Source: an uncultured Eubacteriales bacterium
GTDB taxonomy: Bacteria; Bacillota; Clostridia; TANB77; CAG-508
Assembly (NCBI GenBank): GCA_948443845.1
Contig: CAOJUE010000004.1
Location: 26,597-90,596 of the forward strand
DNA length: 64,000 bases
Direction of reading: 5' to 3'
Below, piece by piece: positions 15,691 to 24,682 of this stretch. Under the pieces are notes generated by a model. That model did not search any database, was not told the DNA's origin, and saw only the letters and a list, made by a program, of their open reading frames with translations. A program made the translations under genes and the position numbers. Positions within the stretch are counted from its first letter, which is position 1; the number at the start of each line of letters is the position of its first letter.

Positions 15691-17005
15691 TTATTTTATT
15701 TTCTCCAAAACTTCTTCAAGCCCCACTTTCTCCTGCGTCTTCTGGTTCATATTTTTCAGCATCACGCACTTTTCCCTCATCTCATCTTCCCCGATAATGA
15801 TAACATAGGGAATATTTAATTTATCTGCATATTTCAATTTTGCTTTCATGTCCTTCAAAAAATTAGAATACATATCCGTATTCACTCCATTTTCACGCAA
15901 ATTCTTGGCAATTTTTAGGGCAAAACCACTTGCTGTCTCATCCATTGGAATAACTAAAACCTTAGAAATCGAGTCTTTCGCCTCTTCAATCAATCCCATT
16001 TCTTTTAATTGCGCAAACAATCTTGTCAGCCCAATCGAAATGCCAACTCCTTGGAATTTTCGTTCTGTATAATATTCGGTTAAATTATCGTATCTCCCGC
16101 CCTGAGCAAACACTTCCCAAGTTTCTATAATCATCAAAAAATGTCTCATACACGGTTCCTGTGTAGTAATCTAGCCCTCTTGCAATTTTTAAGTCAATAC
16201 GAAAATATTCTTCTGGAATACCGAATTCTTGCACATATTTTGCTACTTTTTCAAGTTCGCTCAAGCCCTCTGCAAAGATTTCATTCTCAATTTTCATTTC
16301 TTTCAATTTGGCAACTTTATCAGCCGTCGTTCCAGAAATCAGAATAAATTCACAAATTTTCTCAATTTTTTCTGGCGCAATCTCAATTTCGCTAAGCTCT
16401 TTTCGCATCGCCTCTTCGCCAATTTTGTCAATTTTATCAATGATTCTCAAAACTTCCACTTTTCGATCCGCAATTTCTAAACTCTCAAAAAATCCATTCA
16501 AAATTTTGCGGTTATTAATGCAAATCGTAAATTTCGCCAAATCCAAAGACTGAAATGCTTCATAAATAACATTTACCATTTCCGCGTCGTTAATAACGTC
16601 CAATTTATCCGAAATGACATCGACATCGCATTGATAAAATTCTCTAAATCGACATTTTTGTGGTCTTTCACCACGATAAACTTTTCCAATTTGGTATCTT
16701 TTAAATGGAAACACTAATTCATTTTGGTGGATCGATACATATTTAGCAAACGGAACCGTCAAATCAAAACGAAGCGACAAATCGTTGTCTGCTTTGTTAA
16801 AACGATAAATTTGTTTTTCCGTCTCTCCACCTGCTTTAGCAAGTAAAATCTCGGACAATTCAATAATCGGCGTATCCAATGGCAAAAAGCCAAAACTTTC
16901 GTATGCCTTTCTAATTTTATCTACCATTTGATTAAACATAATCTGGTCATTAGGAAGTAATTCCATGGTTCCAGATAAGGTTCTTGGTTTTACTTTGTTA
17001 CTCAT
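15691..17005 (-). CDS. hisS: Histidyl-tRNA synthetase, CGG +1 shift
   Basis: Read with one +1 shift this is a complete 437-residue class II synthetase charging tRNA-His. Motifs: PRTLSGTMELLP at the start, motif 2 around RGERPQKCRFREFYQCDVDV, the histidine motif ARGLDYYTGTVYE, then the conserved GGRYD, and a C-terminal anticodon-binding domain with VLVIPMDE. The frame changes exactly at GGRYD: zero frame TCA GGG CGG GAG stops four codons on, whereas skipping C gives TCA GGG GGG AGA TAC. An essential gene broken only there is best explained by frameshifting or an error. A His-rich leader peptide and attenuator precede it. Confidence 0.93.
16097..16099 (-). other. CGG +1 shift site in hisS
   Basis: Zero frame GGG CGG GAG ATA CGA TAA; +1 frame GGG-(C)-GGG AGA TAC GAT, restoring the invariant GGRYD. 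Confidence 0.9.
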
Positions 17006-17023
17006 ATTTTCCTCCTTTTATAT

Positions 17024-17053
17024 AAAAAAACTATGTAGCACCCTACATAGTTT
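17024..17053 (-). promoter_or_regulatory. Attenuator terminator of hisS
   Basis: AAACTATGTAG / CTACATAGTTT perfect 11-base stem, loop GGTG, U tract, ending 19 bases before the hisS ATG. Its 5' arm (CTATGTAGG) can instead pair with CCTACAATAG just upstream (17063-17073). Confidence 0.88.
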
Positions 17054-17115
17054 AGAAATCAATCTATTGTAGGCAATGCTAAATAACGCTTACAGCCTAC
17101 CTTTTTTAAGAAGGC

Positions 17116-17166
17116 TTAAACGTTCCTACAATGATGATGAAATTCATTTTTTTGCTTTCCCTCCAT
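17116..17166 (-). CDS. his leader peptide (16 aa, three His codons)
   Basis: The peptide MEGKQKNEFHHHCRNV has three consecutive CAT codons. It starts 9 bases after AAGGAG, a good ribosome site. Segment 1, overlapping the last His codon (ATTGTAGG, 17125-17132), pairs perfectly with segment 2 (CCTACAAT, 17066-17073); segment 2 alternatively pairs with the 5' arm of the terminator. A ribosome stalled at His codons would release segment 2 and prevent termination. No T-box motif is present. Confidence 0.87.
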   Translation of the reverse strand: MEGKQKNEFHHHCRNV

Positions 17167-17187
17167 TTTGTAATTCTCCTTATTTAT

Positions 17188-17216
17188 ATTATACTACATT
17201 TTGTAAATTTTGTCAA
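17188..17216 (-). promoter_or_regulatory. Promoter of the his leader and hisS
   Basis: TTGACA, 17 bases, TATAAT, a consensus sigma-A promoter 22 bases upstream of the leader ATG. Confidence 0.88.
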
Positions 17217-17264
17217 ATGTTTCTTTTCTGAATTTATAACCGACTTTTGATATTCCCAATCTGA

Positions 17265-17304
17265 AAGCAAAAAGAGCAACAATTGTCGCCCTTTTTGCTT
17301 TTTT
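17265..17304 (-). terminator. Terminator of the large prepilin-like gene
   Basis: AAGCAAAAAGGGCGAC / TTGCTCTTTTTGCTT near-perfect stem with a trailing T-rich tract, just past the stop. Confidence 0.75.
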
Positions 17305-17307
17305 ATC

Positions 17308-18684
17308 TTATTTTTCTTTCTTACTAAAAACCCATTTTTCATCACGCCCTTTTTGCGCATCAATATTATTGGGCAGACAAACCACTGGTCGACAAGCTAC
17401 ACCAGCACTCGTATACACAACTTGGTTAAGCCATCCATTAGAAACTACCCTAATAATTGCACTTGTATTCCAAGCTCCTGGTGATGCCAAATTATACCCT
17501 GAAGTTCCATTCCATCTTTCTGTATGTGGATAATACAATGTATCTTTGTATCCACGGCTGTCTTTCTTTGACATATCGATAGTAGATGAAGCAGTATTTT
17601 TGGAAAAATCATATCCATAAGCTTTTGGAAACTTAGGAATTTCTTTATACCCCTTTTCTTTCCAACTTGCGGCATACATTTCCAGCGTTGGACCTCCTAT
17701 GGCAAGACCCGCACCAATGGCTTCTCCTTTACTCGTTCCATTGGCAAATGCTGACCAATTGTTGGTATTTAACAGAGTTGACACACATTTTGAATTTTCA
17801 TAATTAGCTGATAATGTATACGATGTTGCCAAAAATCGATCTCGATAGGTGCTCCATTGATTTTGGAAAGCTGGTACTGTTTTCCAAAACACATCGTAAT
17901 TTCCCAAATTCACCACTCCCATAGCCTCTTTTGGTACTTTTTCTTGTGGAATATAATCACTGGTAATTAGGTAAATGTAGGTTCCATCATTGTAAAAAAT
18001 TTTCCAATCTTCTATGCCATTGGCACTGTAATCTGCTAAATCACCATAATGGTTGGTTTTTATTGCTTCCGTTGCTTCTTTGGGATCTTCTAGTGGCGGT
18101 TCAACTGGTGTTGGGTCGATTGGTGGTTCTTCTTTGTCACCTGGATTTTCTGGTGGATTCGGGTTAGTTGGCTTTTCAGGATTGGTATTTTCTATTTCAT
18201 CATTCCACTGAATTTTTCCATCTTCCCCTAATGTTCCAGTTGCAATAGGAATTTCTTGACTTCCTTTTTTGTCGTATACGTAAATAGTTCCAGAATCAGA
18301 AGCTTGGATTTTATAATCTTGCGTTTGGGTGGTTCCCTCTTGTTTTAATTTTTCTAAAATATAGGCTCCTTTTGTGTCATCATATGTTTGGTTGACATAT
18401 TTTTCGTCATAATAATCGGATTGCTTTTCCATAAGTAATAATTCTGTTTGTTCTTTTGCATTTGCTTGATTGTTCGTATCAACTGCCTTTGAAGCTTTGC
18501 CCAATATTCCTTCACTTCCAGCAGTTAGAGCAAGTGTGATTCCAGCTAAAATTAGTAGTATAATGATGGTGACTACTAGGGAGATTAGGGTGATTCCTTT
18601 TTTGTTTCGGTATTTCTTCGAAGCAGGGCGGGTCAAGACCGCACCCCTACAGTGGATTGGGTGATTGATTTTGGTTTGGTTCAT
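17308..18684 (-). CDS. Large prepilin-like surface protein with Pro-rich linker
   Basis: The 458-residue protein has a long leader (MNQTKINHPIHCRGAVLTRP then ASKKYRNKKG) before GITLISLVVTIIILLILAGI, the prepilin helix of the Glu5-less KGITLIS type common in Clostridia. A helical stalk (to about residue 130), a Pro/Asn/Glu linker (about 170-205) and a C-terminal globular domain follow, with NTSAIIRVVSNGWL and VACRPVVCLPNNI near the end. Part of the leader is encoded by a GTAGGGG-type palindrome (18623-18650). The ATG at 18684 has AAGGAGG. The C-terminal domain resembles those of many clostridial cell-surface proteins; its ligand is unknown. Confidence 0.75.
   Translation of the reverse strand: MNQTKINHPIHCRGAVLTRPASKKYRNKKGITLISLVVTIIILLILAGITLALTAGSEGILGKASKAVDTNNQANAKEQTELLLMEKQSDYYDEKYVNQTYDDTKGAYILEKLKQEGTTQTQDYKIQASDSGTIYVYDKKGSQEIPIATGTLGEDGKIQWNDEIENTNPEKPTNPNPPENPGDKEEPPIDPTPVEPPLEDPKEATEAIKTNHYGDLADYSANGIEDWKIFYNDGTYIYLITSDYIPQEKVPKEAMGVVNLGNYDVFWKTVPAFQNQWSTYRDRFLATSYTLSANYENSKCVSTLLNTNNWSAFANGTSKGEAIGAGLAIGGPTLEMYAASWKEKGYKEIPKFPKAYGYDFSKNTASSTIDMSKKDSRGYKDTLYYPHTERWNGTSGYNLASPGAWNTSAIIRVVSNGWLNQVVYTSAGVACRPVVCLPNNIDAQKGRDEKWVFSKKEK
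18623..18650. repeat. GTAGGGG-type palindrome in prepilin leader, copy b
   Basis: On the minus strand GTAGGGGTGCGGTCTTGACC then CGCCCTGC; in frame it encodes RGAVLTRPA. Confidence 0.8.
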
Positions 18685-18781
18685 TTTTTCCTCCTTTTTT
18701 GATTATATATTGGGTTTGCAAAATAAAATTTTGATTTTAAGCCCCTAATTTGAAAAAATAATGAAAAATGACTATTTTTTA

Positions 18782-19836
18782 TTATTGAATGCCATAAATT
18801 TTTCTGATTCTTAATTTGTCCCAATCTGGTCGATTGGTAGCAGAATCTCCTACATGTAAAATTTGGTCATTCTTAAACCAACATGTGCTTCCCATATAAC
18901 AAATAGGACTACCGATACCAAATAAAATAATCTCAACTGTACTATCATCTTCCCAGCTAACCGTATTACTATTATTGTATCTATATTGTTCTATTATAAC
19001 AAAAATTGTGTGTCCAATTAAGTTATTGGTAAGACTTCTATCATGAGCATCACATTGTATTTCTAAATATTTATATTTTTCAATGGAATCATTTAATCAT
19101 ATATCCATATTTTGGTTCATACAAGTTGTTGAAACTAGAATTTCTACTGGTGTATCCATTAAACAGATTCTTTTATTCACAATCGTTTCATTTTTCCATT
19201 TTTTTAACTCGTCATTGCTTGCTTTTAATTCATTATTTCTTCCTGCATTTGCGTAAACTTTGCATTTATGTTTGCTAATTCTTCGGAACTGATCGTTCCT
19301 CCTGTATTACCAGCTCCATTTCCACCTTCGCTAGAACCGCCGTTTTCGCCAGAATCCCCTAATTTTGCATCGTCCCATTTTATCGATGCATCCTCTTGAA
19401 TTGCACCTTTTACAACTTCTGTTCCAGAAGTGTCTTTGCCTTCATATACTGTTACATTTCCTTCTACCGATGCTTTCGCATAAAAATTTGTTGTTTCCAC
19501 GCCTGTTTGTAGTTTTTCAGAAATATATTCTTTTTTCGTTCCGTCATTGGTTCGTTCGACATATTTTCCTTCAAAAAATTCGGTTTGGAAATCAGATAAT
19601 GCAAGTTCGACTTGCGCTTTTGCCATCGCGATTTTGTTTTCGTCGAGGGCATGCGAGGCTCTGCCTAAGATTCCGTCACTACCGGAAATGAGCGCTAGGG
19701 TTACCCCGGCTAGGATTAAGAGAATAATGATTGTTATGACAAGGGAAATTAGGGTGATCCCTTTTTTGTTTGGGTATTTCTTCGAAGCAGGGCGGGTCAA
19801 GACCGCTCCCCTACGGGTGATTTTTTGGTTTTTCAT
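18782..19836 (-). pseudogene. Prepilin-like gene, frameshifted with internal stop
   Basis: The intact first 203 codons encode MKNQKITRRGAVLTRPASKK, then the helix GITLISLVITIIILLILAGV, a stalk with VERTNDGTKKEYISEKL, and a Gly/Ser-rich linker. Frame is lost near 19231, where one A is missing after EEI. In the other frame the protein would run on for about 150 residues (NELKASNDELKKWKNETI through WEDDSTVEIILFGIG to a natural end at 18782), apart from a TGA at 19097-19099. The reconstruction is 351 residues. Neither lesion is at CGG. The first part may still be made as a short pilin. Confidence 0.65.
19787..19814. repeat. GTAGGGG-type palindrome in prepilin leader, copy c
   Basis: Nearly identical to copy b and in the same position of the leader, again encoding RGAVLTRPASKKY together with its flank. 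Confidence 0.8.
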
Positions 19837-19868
19837 TTTTTCCTCCTTGGATTTTATTTTTTGGACGC

Positions 19869-19911
19869 AAAAAAGACAAATTATGCTGGTTTTGCATAAT
19901 TCGTCTTTTTT
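19869..19911. terminator. Strong hairpin upstream of prepilin gene
   Basis: An 18-base stem AAAAAAGACAAATTATGC / GCATAATTCGTCTTTTTT with one mismatch and T tracts on both sides. On the minus strand it lies between a 19-codon ORF and the prepilin gene, so it may terminate or attenuate. Confidence 0.75.
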
Positions 19912-19960
19912 TCAACATGATAAACGCGATGTTTTTGCGTTATTTTTCTATCTTTTAAAA

Positions 19961-20020
19961 TTACTCGTGTGGTGTATGTACTGTGCCAAGGCTTTCAGCC
20001 TTTTTTGCAATTTTTTTCAT
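19961..20020 (-). CDS. Possible 19-aa leader peptide upstream of prepilin gene
   Basis: The peptide MKKIAKKAESLGTVHTPHE has AAGGAG 10 bases upstream and its own promoter at 20051-20079. Its RNA can form AAGGCT/AGCCTT inside the ORF, and the strong hairpin at 19869-19911 follows. No amino acid is clearly over-represented, so the regulatory cue, if any, is not evident. Confidence 0.45.
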   Translation of the reverse strand: MKKIAKKAESLGTVHTPHE

Positions 20021-20050
20021 CTTTGGTTGACTCCTTATTTTTCTATAGTA

Positions 20051-20079
20051 GATATAGCACATTTTTGCGAAAATGTCAA
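20051..20079 (-). promoter_or_regulatory. Promoter upstream of the 19-aa ORF and prepilin gene
   Basis: TTGACA, 17 bases, TATATC on the minus strand. Confidence 0.65.
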
Positions 20080-20103
20080 GAAGCTGTAAGTGGCTTTTAC
20101 CAG

Positions 20104-21435
20104 TTATTGTGATTGTTTTGCATTTTTTTCTGCAACCGCTTCCGAAATCGCAGTTACATACTGCTCCATTTGCGCTTTTAAAATTTCTAAATCGTTTTTG
20201 ATATAGCCCATTTCAATTTGATAACACTCAATTCCCTGATTTGACTGATAATATCGATTCGCAGAATAACTTTTATTTCTGCCATCTACATAGGCATTTG
20301 TGGCAATTCCACCAACTTCTCGAATGGTGTATAAATAGGGCGTTTCAAGTGTGATGTTATATGGCTCATAGCCTTTTTTGGTGGCTGTGGCTGCTAATTC
20401 ATTGATAACGCTTTTGGTGTAATTTCGAACATACACCCCTTCTCCTTTTTTGAAAGAATTGTTATTCGAATATTCGATATCGGTATACGCTACAATTTTA
20501 TTTGCCATATTTTGTGCAAATTCTAAATTGGATTTGCACGGTGAATAAATTTCCAGTCCTTTTAAGCCTTTGTTTCCATTATTGATGTGAAATGATAGCA
20601 TATATTTGGCTTTGGACTGGCAGGCTATGGAAATTCGCCCATTTTCGTCGTACATATTGGTGGCTGTGTATGTATTGGTATTGGCATCGTCTCTGGTCAG
20701 TTTGACTTTGAAGCCTTGCTCCTGTAGTCTTTCTTTTAGCAATTTGGCATAGGCTAAAGTAATGTCTGCTTCAGTGTCAGTTCCTGATTTTTCTCCGACA
20801 TCTTTTCCACCGTGTCCTGCGTCGATGACAATATCGTAAACTTCTGCTGGTTTTTCAGCATTGGCAACGGTTAACGACAAATAGGCATAATCACGGTTAT
20901 CGTATTTCTGTGATTTGAAATCTATGTTTATTTTACGATTTTGGTTTTCTTGGGTTACCGTAAAATATTCAATATTGGGCAAATTGGAAGCATTGGATAA
21001 AGAATAATATTTAGGATTTACACTATTGTTTAGTTTTAGTCGCACCAAAACGACATATTCGCCTTCTGGTAAATCATCCAAAATTAGCCCTGTGTTGATT
21101 TCGGATATTGTAGTAAACAAAAAATCGCTATCCTGAAAATTAGCATCTAATGGATACGTTTTTTCAAATTCGTTTCCATCTGTCAAATATAGTTTTGCAC
21201 TTTCAAAATTGTCTTTGGAAACACCAGCCAATTTTCCTGAAAAATTAAAACATTTGCCATAAGTAAAAATTTCCGTCACTTCCACTTGTTTGGTTTGCAT
21301 TTTTTCAAAAATAGCTTGCTTGATTTCTTGCTGTTCTTTGTTCTTGCTTTTGGAAAAAGTCGCAAAATACAAGCCCGTTCCTAGACCAATTAAAATGAAT
21401 ATGAACATAACAAATGTAAGAATTTTTTTGAACAT
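20104..21435 (-). CDS. N-acetylmuramoyl-L-alanine amidase (Amidase_3), membrane-anchored
   Basis: The 443-residue enzyme cleaves the bond between MurNAc and the stem peptide of peptidoglycan. An N-terminal membrane anchor (residues about 5-28) precedes a domain of about 170 residues of unknown fold, then the zinc-dependent Amidase_3 domain: YDIVIDAGHGGKDVGEKSGT holds the first His ligand, LSFHINNGNKGLKG the second, and CYQIEMGYIKNDLE the catalytic Glu. It is the last gene of the sua5-pth-bofA-rimO operon, 11 bases behind rimO. The start has AAAGGAGC. It may act in cell separation or sporulation. Confidence 0.88.
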   Translation of the reverse strand: MFKKILTFVMFIFILIGLGTGLYFATFSKSKNKEQQEIKQAIFEKMQTKQVEVTEIFTYGKCFNFSGKLAGVSKDNFESAKLYLTDGNEFEKTYPLDANFQDSDFLFTTISEINTGLILDDLPEGEYVVLVRLKLNNSVNPKYYSLSNASNLPNIEYFTVTQENQNRKINIDFKSQKYDNRDYAYLSLTVANAEKPAEVYDIVIDAGHGGKDVGEKSGTDTEADITLAYAKLLKERLQEQGFKVKLTRDDANTNTYTATNMYDENGRISIACQSKAKYMLSFHINNGNKGLKGLEIYSPCKSNLEFAQNMANKIVAYTDIEYSNNNSFKKGEGVYVRNYTKSVINELAATATKKGYEPYNITLETPYLYTIREVGGIATNAYVDGRNKSYSANRYYQSNQGIECYQIEMGYIKNDLEILKAQMEQYVTAISEAVAEKNAKQSQ

Positions 21436-21446
21436 TTTGTGCTCCT

Positions 21447-22758
21447 TTAGTGATTTATTTTTCCCACCAAATCGTACTTTTCGCCAACTCCTGTAATTTC
21501 ACACTTTACAAAATCACCAATTTTTATTTTTCCTGTATTTTCTATGTAAATGACGCCATCTTCGTCTGGAATATCCATATAACTTCGCGCAATCGCATAT
21601 TTTCCATCATGCGTAAATCCGTCAATTAACGTAGAGTAGGTTTTTCCAACCTTTTCCTCCAATTTCTGCCTTGAAATTTCTTCTTGACATTTCATGAGCA
21701 AATTCCAGCGTTTTTGTTTGGTTTTATAATGAATTTGCTCTTTTAGTTTGCTAGCAGGTGTTCCGTCTTCTTTGGAATAGGCAAAAGCGCCTAATTTTTC
21801 AAATTTCGCTTTTTTTATAAATTCATATAACTCTTCAAAATCTTCTTCCGTCTCGCTCGGAAATCCTACCATAAATGTTGTTCGAATTATCACATCTGGA
21901 ATTTGCTTTCTTAAATTTGTGATTAAGTTTTCAATGGACTTCGAATCACTTTTTCGATTCATTCTTTTTAGCACACGATCCGAAAAATGTTGCAATGGAA
22001 TATCAAAATAATGGCAGATTTTATCCTGTTTTTTGACCATTTCAATCAGTTCATCTGTGATGCTTTCTGGGTAAGCATACAAAAATCGAATCCACTTAAA
22101 ATTCTGTATTTGACAAAGTTTTTCTAGCAATTCTGCCAGTTTTGGCTCGCCATATAAGTCAATTCCATATTTTGTGGTATCTTGTGCAATTACGATTATT
22201 TCTTGATAGCCTAAATCTGCTAGACGTCTGGCTTCTTTCAAAATCTCTTCCATTGGTCGACTAATATATGGTCCACGAATACTTGGAATAGCGCAATATG
22301 TACAATGATTGCTACAACCTTCTGCAATTTTTAAATATGCTGTTTTATCTCCTGTGGAAATCGTTCTATCCAGATAATCTAACGTATTCTTTGATTTTCT
22401 TGGTAAATCTAATAAATTCTCAATTTTACACCACATTTCATCATATTCATCTACAGAAATAAACAAATCCACTTCTGGCAATGCTTTTTCCAACTCTTTT
22501 TGATAGCGTTTCACAAGGCAACCTGTAACAATTAAAAATTGACATTTTGCCGTTTGCTTTAATTCTGCCATTTCCAAAATTGTCTGAATCGCCTCTTCTT
22601 TTGCACTCTCAATAAAGCCACACGTATTGATTACAATAATTTGAGCTTCGTGTTGGTTACTTACAATTTCAAATTTTTCCTTTTTAAATAAGCCAACAAA
22701 CATTTCTGTATCCACTAAATTTTTGCTACAACCGCAGTGATACAAATCCTACTTTCAT
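21447..22758 (-). CDS. rimO: Ribosomal protein S12 methylthiotransferase RimO, CGG +1 shift
   Basis: RimO adds a methylthio group to an Asp of ribosomal protein S12. From ATG 22756-22758 (AGGAG upstream) the frame reads MKVGFVSL, then CGG; the zero frame stops two codons later, while skipping C gives GCSKNLVDTEMFVG, the invariant start of the family (SLGCSKNLVD). A TTG start just after the shift would lose the first strand. The full product is 436 residues: UPF0004 domain, radical SAM motif CSNHCTYC (about residue 145), C-terminal TRAM domain. It overlaps nothing and follows bofA by 9 bases. Confidence 0.92.
22732..22734 (-). other. CGG +1 shift site in rimO
   Basis: Zero frame TCA CTG CGG TTG TAG; +1 frame TCA CTG-(C)-GGT TGT AGC, restoring SLGCSKN. 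Confidence 0.88.
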
Positions 22759-22767
22759 ACATTTCTC

Positions 22768-23007
22768 CTAAAAAATAAACGACAAAATAATGGCAAGCAC
22801 AACTCCTGGAACACCTAAAATTCCCGTAAGCAAAATGCTCCACCACGTTATTGCCATAAAAATTCCAAACTTTGCTAAAAAATACAACAAAATTCCACCA
22901 ATTACAGAATTCACAATAAATTTGCAAATTAGTCTAATCGGAAATGTCAATATTTTTAACACAACAATTAAAACAAAAATCGCTCCAATAAACATTAAAT
23001 AACTCAT
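22768..23007 (-). CDS. bofA: BofA-like pro-sigma-K processing inhibitor
   Basis: The 79-residue protein has two hydrophobic segments and the motif FPIRLICKFIVNSVIGG, with GVPGVVLAIIL near the C-terminus, as in BofA. In Bacillus, BofA sits in the outer forespore membrane and holds the SpoIVFB protease inactive. Clostridial homologs keep the fold. Its presence marks the organism as a spore former or of spore-forming descent. It lies 10 bases after pth and 9 bases before rimO in one operon. Confidence 0.85.
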   Translation of the reverse strand: MSYLMFIGAIFVLIVVLKILTFPIRLICKFIVNSVIGGILLYFLAKFGIFMAITWWSILLTGILGVPGVVLAIILSFIF

Positions 23008-23017
23008 TTTTTCCTCC

Positions 23018-23575
23018 TTAATTAAATCGATTCATTGCCGAATCAATCCCGTTTCTTAACAGTTCAATAACTGCTTCTTTTGCTAAATTTACACCTATTT
23101 CCAAATCTTTTTCCTCTTCCTCTGGAATACTTCCGATGACATATTCTATCACATTTTCATCTTCCTTCGGTTTCCCAATTCCGACTCGAATTCTTGGAAA
23201 ATTCTCACTATTTAAAAAATGCACCACTGATTTCATTCCATTATGGCTCCCTGGCGAGCCACTTTTTCGAATTCTAATTTTTCCAGGTTCAATATCCATA
23301 TCATCATAAATAATGATAATTTTGTCAAGTTCTATTTTATAAAAATTCACAAACTCAATGACCGCTTCTCCACTCACATTCATAAAGGTCTGCGGTTTTA
23401 CCAAAATGACTTTTTGACCTTCGATGATTGCATTTTCATATTCGCTACGAAACTTTTTTCGAGCAATCTCAATTCCATACTGTTTTGCCAATTCATTTAT
23501 GACATGAAATCCCATGTTATGTCTTGTTTTCGCATAATCGGATTCTGGATTTCCTAATCCCACAATTAAATACAT
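23018..23575 (-). CDS. pth: Peptidyl-tRNA hydrolase
   Basis: This 185-residue enzyme frees tRNA from stalled peptidyl-tRNA. Motifs: LIVGLGNPESDYAKTRHNMG with the catalytic His at about residue 20, LVKPQTFMNVSGEAV, and IIYDDMDIEPGKIRIRKSGS then GSHNGMKSV. Length and motifs match the family fully. It is the second gene of the operon, 15 bases after the sua5 gene. Confidence 0.95.
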   Translation of the reverse strand: MYLIVGLGNPESDYAKTRHNMGFHVINELAKQYGIEIARKKFRSEYENAIIEGQKVILVKPQTFMNVSGEAVIEFVNFYKIELDKIIIIYDDMDIEPGKIRIRKSGSPGSHNGMKSVVHFLNSENFPRIRVGIGKPKEDENVIEYVIGSIPEEEEKDLEIGVNLAKEAVIELLRNGIDSAMNRFN

Positions 23576-23590
23576 TTTTTCCTCCGTTTT

Positions 23591-24631
23591 TTAAATTTCC
23601 AAATAATTGTATCCACAACTTCTTAAAAGCCTGTTCATAATCGCAATGCCTAAACCGTCTCTTTTTACGCCTTCAATAATAACCAATTCACCCAATAATT
23701 CATCTGATTTTCTCAAAGCAGAATAAATATTTTGAGCAATTTCTTTTAAATTATCTTTACTGCCCAAGCTGATAAATCGATGTTCTGACACAACAATTTG
23801 TTCCTTATGCTCATCAAATCCTAGAACCACCACATCGCCTTTTAATTCTTTTATCATTCTGTTAATGCCAAAAATCAAATCTTTTTCATCTTCGGAATAA
23901 ACTAATTCAGCAGGTTTATTGGGTGCATAATGCTTGTGTTTGACTCCTGGACTTTCTACTTTTTCGTCTTCTTCAACAGGAGCAAAAATTCCATTTCCAA
24001 AATCAACAATTCCAATCACCTCTTCAATTTGTTCTGGTGTAATAGCACCTGGTCTTAAAATGCATGGAATTTCGTCAATGACTTTGACAACCGTTGATTC
24101 TAAACCGATTTGCGATTCGCCACCATCTACAATCGCTGAAACTTTTCCCTCCAATTCTTTTCGTATATCTTCCACCATTGTTCCACTTGGTTTACCTGAA
24201 ACATTGGCGCTTGGCGCCGCAATTGGTACACCAGAAAATGTGATAATCCCTCTAGCAATGACATTATCTGGCATTCGGATTCCTACGGTATCTAGCCCTG
24301 CAGAAACAATCTTGGGTATTTTATCTGTTTTTTTCAAAATTAATGTAAATGGACCTGGCATGAAATGGTCAATTAATGCTTGTTCCACTGGGCTAATATC
24401 TTTGGCGATTTCATCAATTTTCTGTTTGTCAGCAATATGAACAATGAGTGGATTATCGGATGGTCTACCCTTTGCCATAAAAATTTTTCCGACCGCTTTT
24501 TCATCAAAAGCATTAGCGCCAATTCCATAGACGGTTTCCGTTGGAAATATCACAATTTCACCGTTTTTTATTAAATTACATACTACTTTTAATTCTTCTG
24601 TATTTGTATTTTCTTTCCAATTATAATACAT
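23591..24631 (-). CDS. L-threonylcarbamoyladenylate synthase (Sua5 type)
   Basis: The enzyme uses threonine, bicarbonate and ATP to make the intermediate for t6A37 of tRNAs reading ANN codons. The N-terminal YrdC domain has IVFPTETVYGIGANAFDEKA and KGRPSDNPLIVHIADKQ; the C-terminal Sua5 domain follows a linker ending in VESPGVKHKHYAPNKPAELV. The length of 346 residues fits the long Sua5 form. It heads the operon and has its own promoter at 24653-24682. Confidence 0.94.
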   Translation of the reverse strand: MYYNWKENTNTEELKVVCNLIKNGEIVIFPTETVYGIGANAFDEKAVGKIFMAKGRPSDNPLIVHIADKQKIDEIAKDISPVEQALIDHFMPGPFTLILKKTDKIPKIVSAGLDTVGIRMPDNVIARGIITFSGVPIAAPSANVSGKPSGTMVEDIRKELEGKVSAIVDGGESQIGLESTVVKVIDEIPCILRPGAITPEQIEEVIGIVDFGNGIFAPVEEDEKVESPGVKHKHYAPNKPAELVYSEDEKDLIFGINRMIKELKGDVVVLGFDEHKEQIVVSEHRFISLGSKDNLKEIAQNIYSALRKSDELLGELVIIEGVKRDGLGIAIMNRLLRSCGYNYLEI

Positions 24632-24652
24632 AATTCTCCCTCGCGCTAAGTT

Positions 24653-24682
24653 ATTATATCATAAAAATTCAAATTACGTCAA
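24653..24682 (-). promoter_or_regulatory. Promoter of the sua5-pth-bofA-rimO-amidase operon
   Basis: TTGACG, 18 bases, TATAAT on the minus strand, 21 bases upstream of the start codon. Confidence 0.75.

Noticed and set aside
16990-17220. A T-box riboswitch before hisS
   Set aside because: The T-box core (AGGGTGG..ACCGCG type) and specifier stem are not present; a His-codon leader with alternative pairings explains the region better.
19097-19099. TGA as a sense codon in the prepilin gene
   Set aside because: TGA ends other genes normally (for example the WYL regulator at 4276), so the standard stop meaning holds and this gene is better called decayed.
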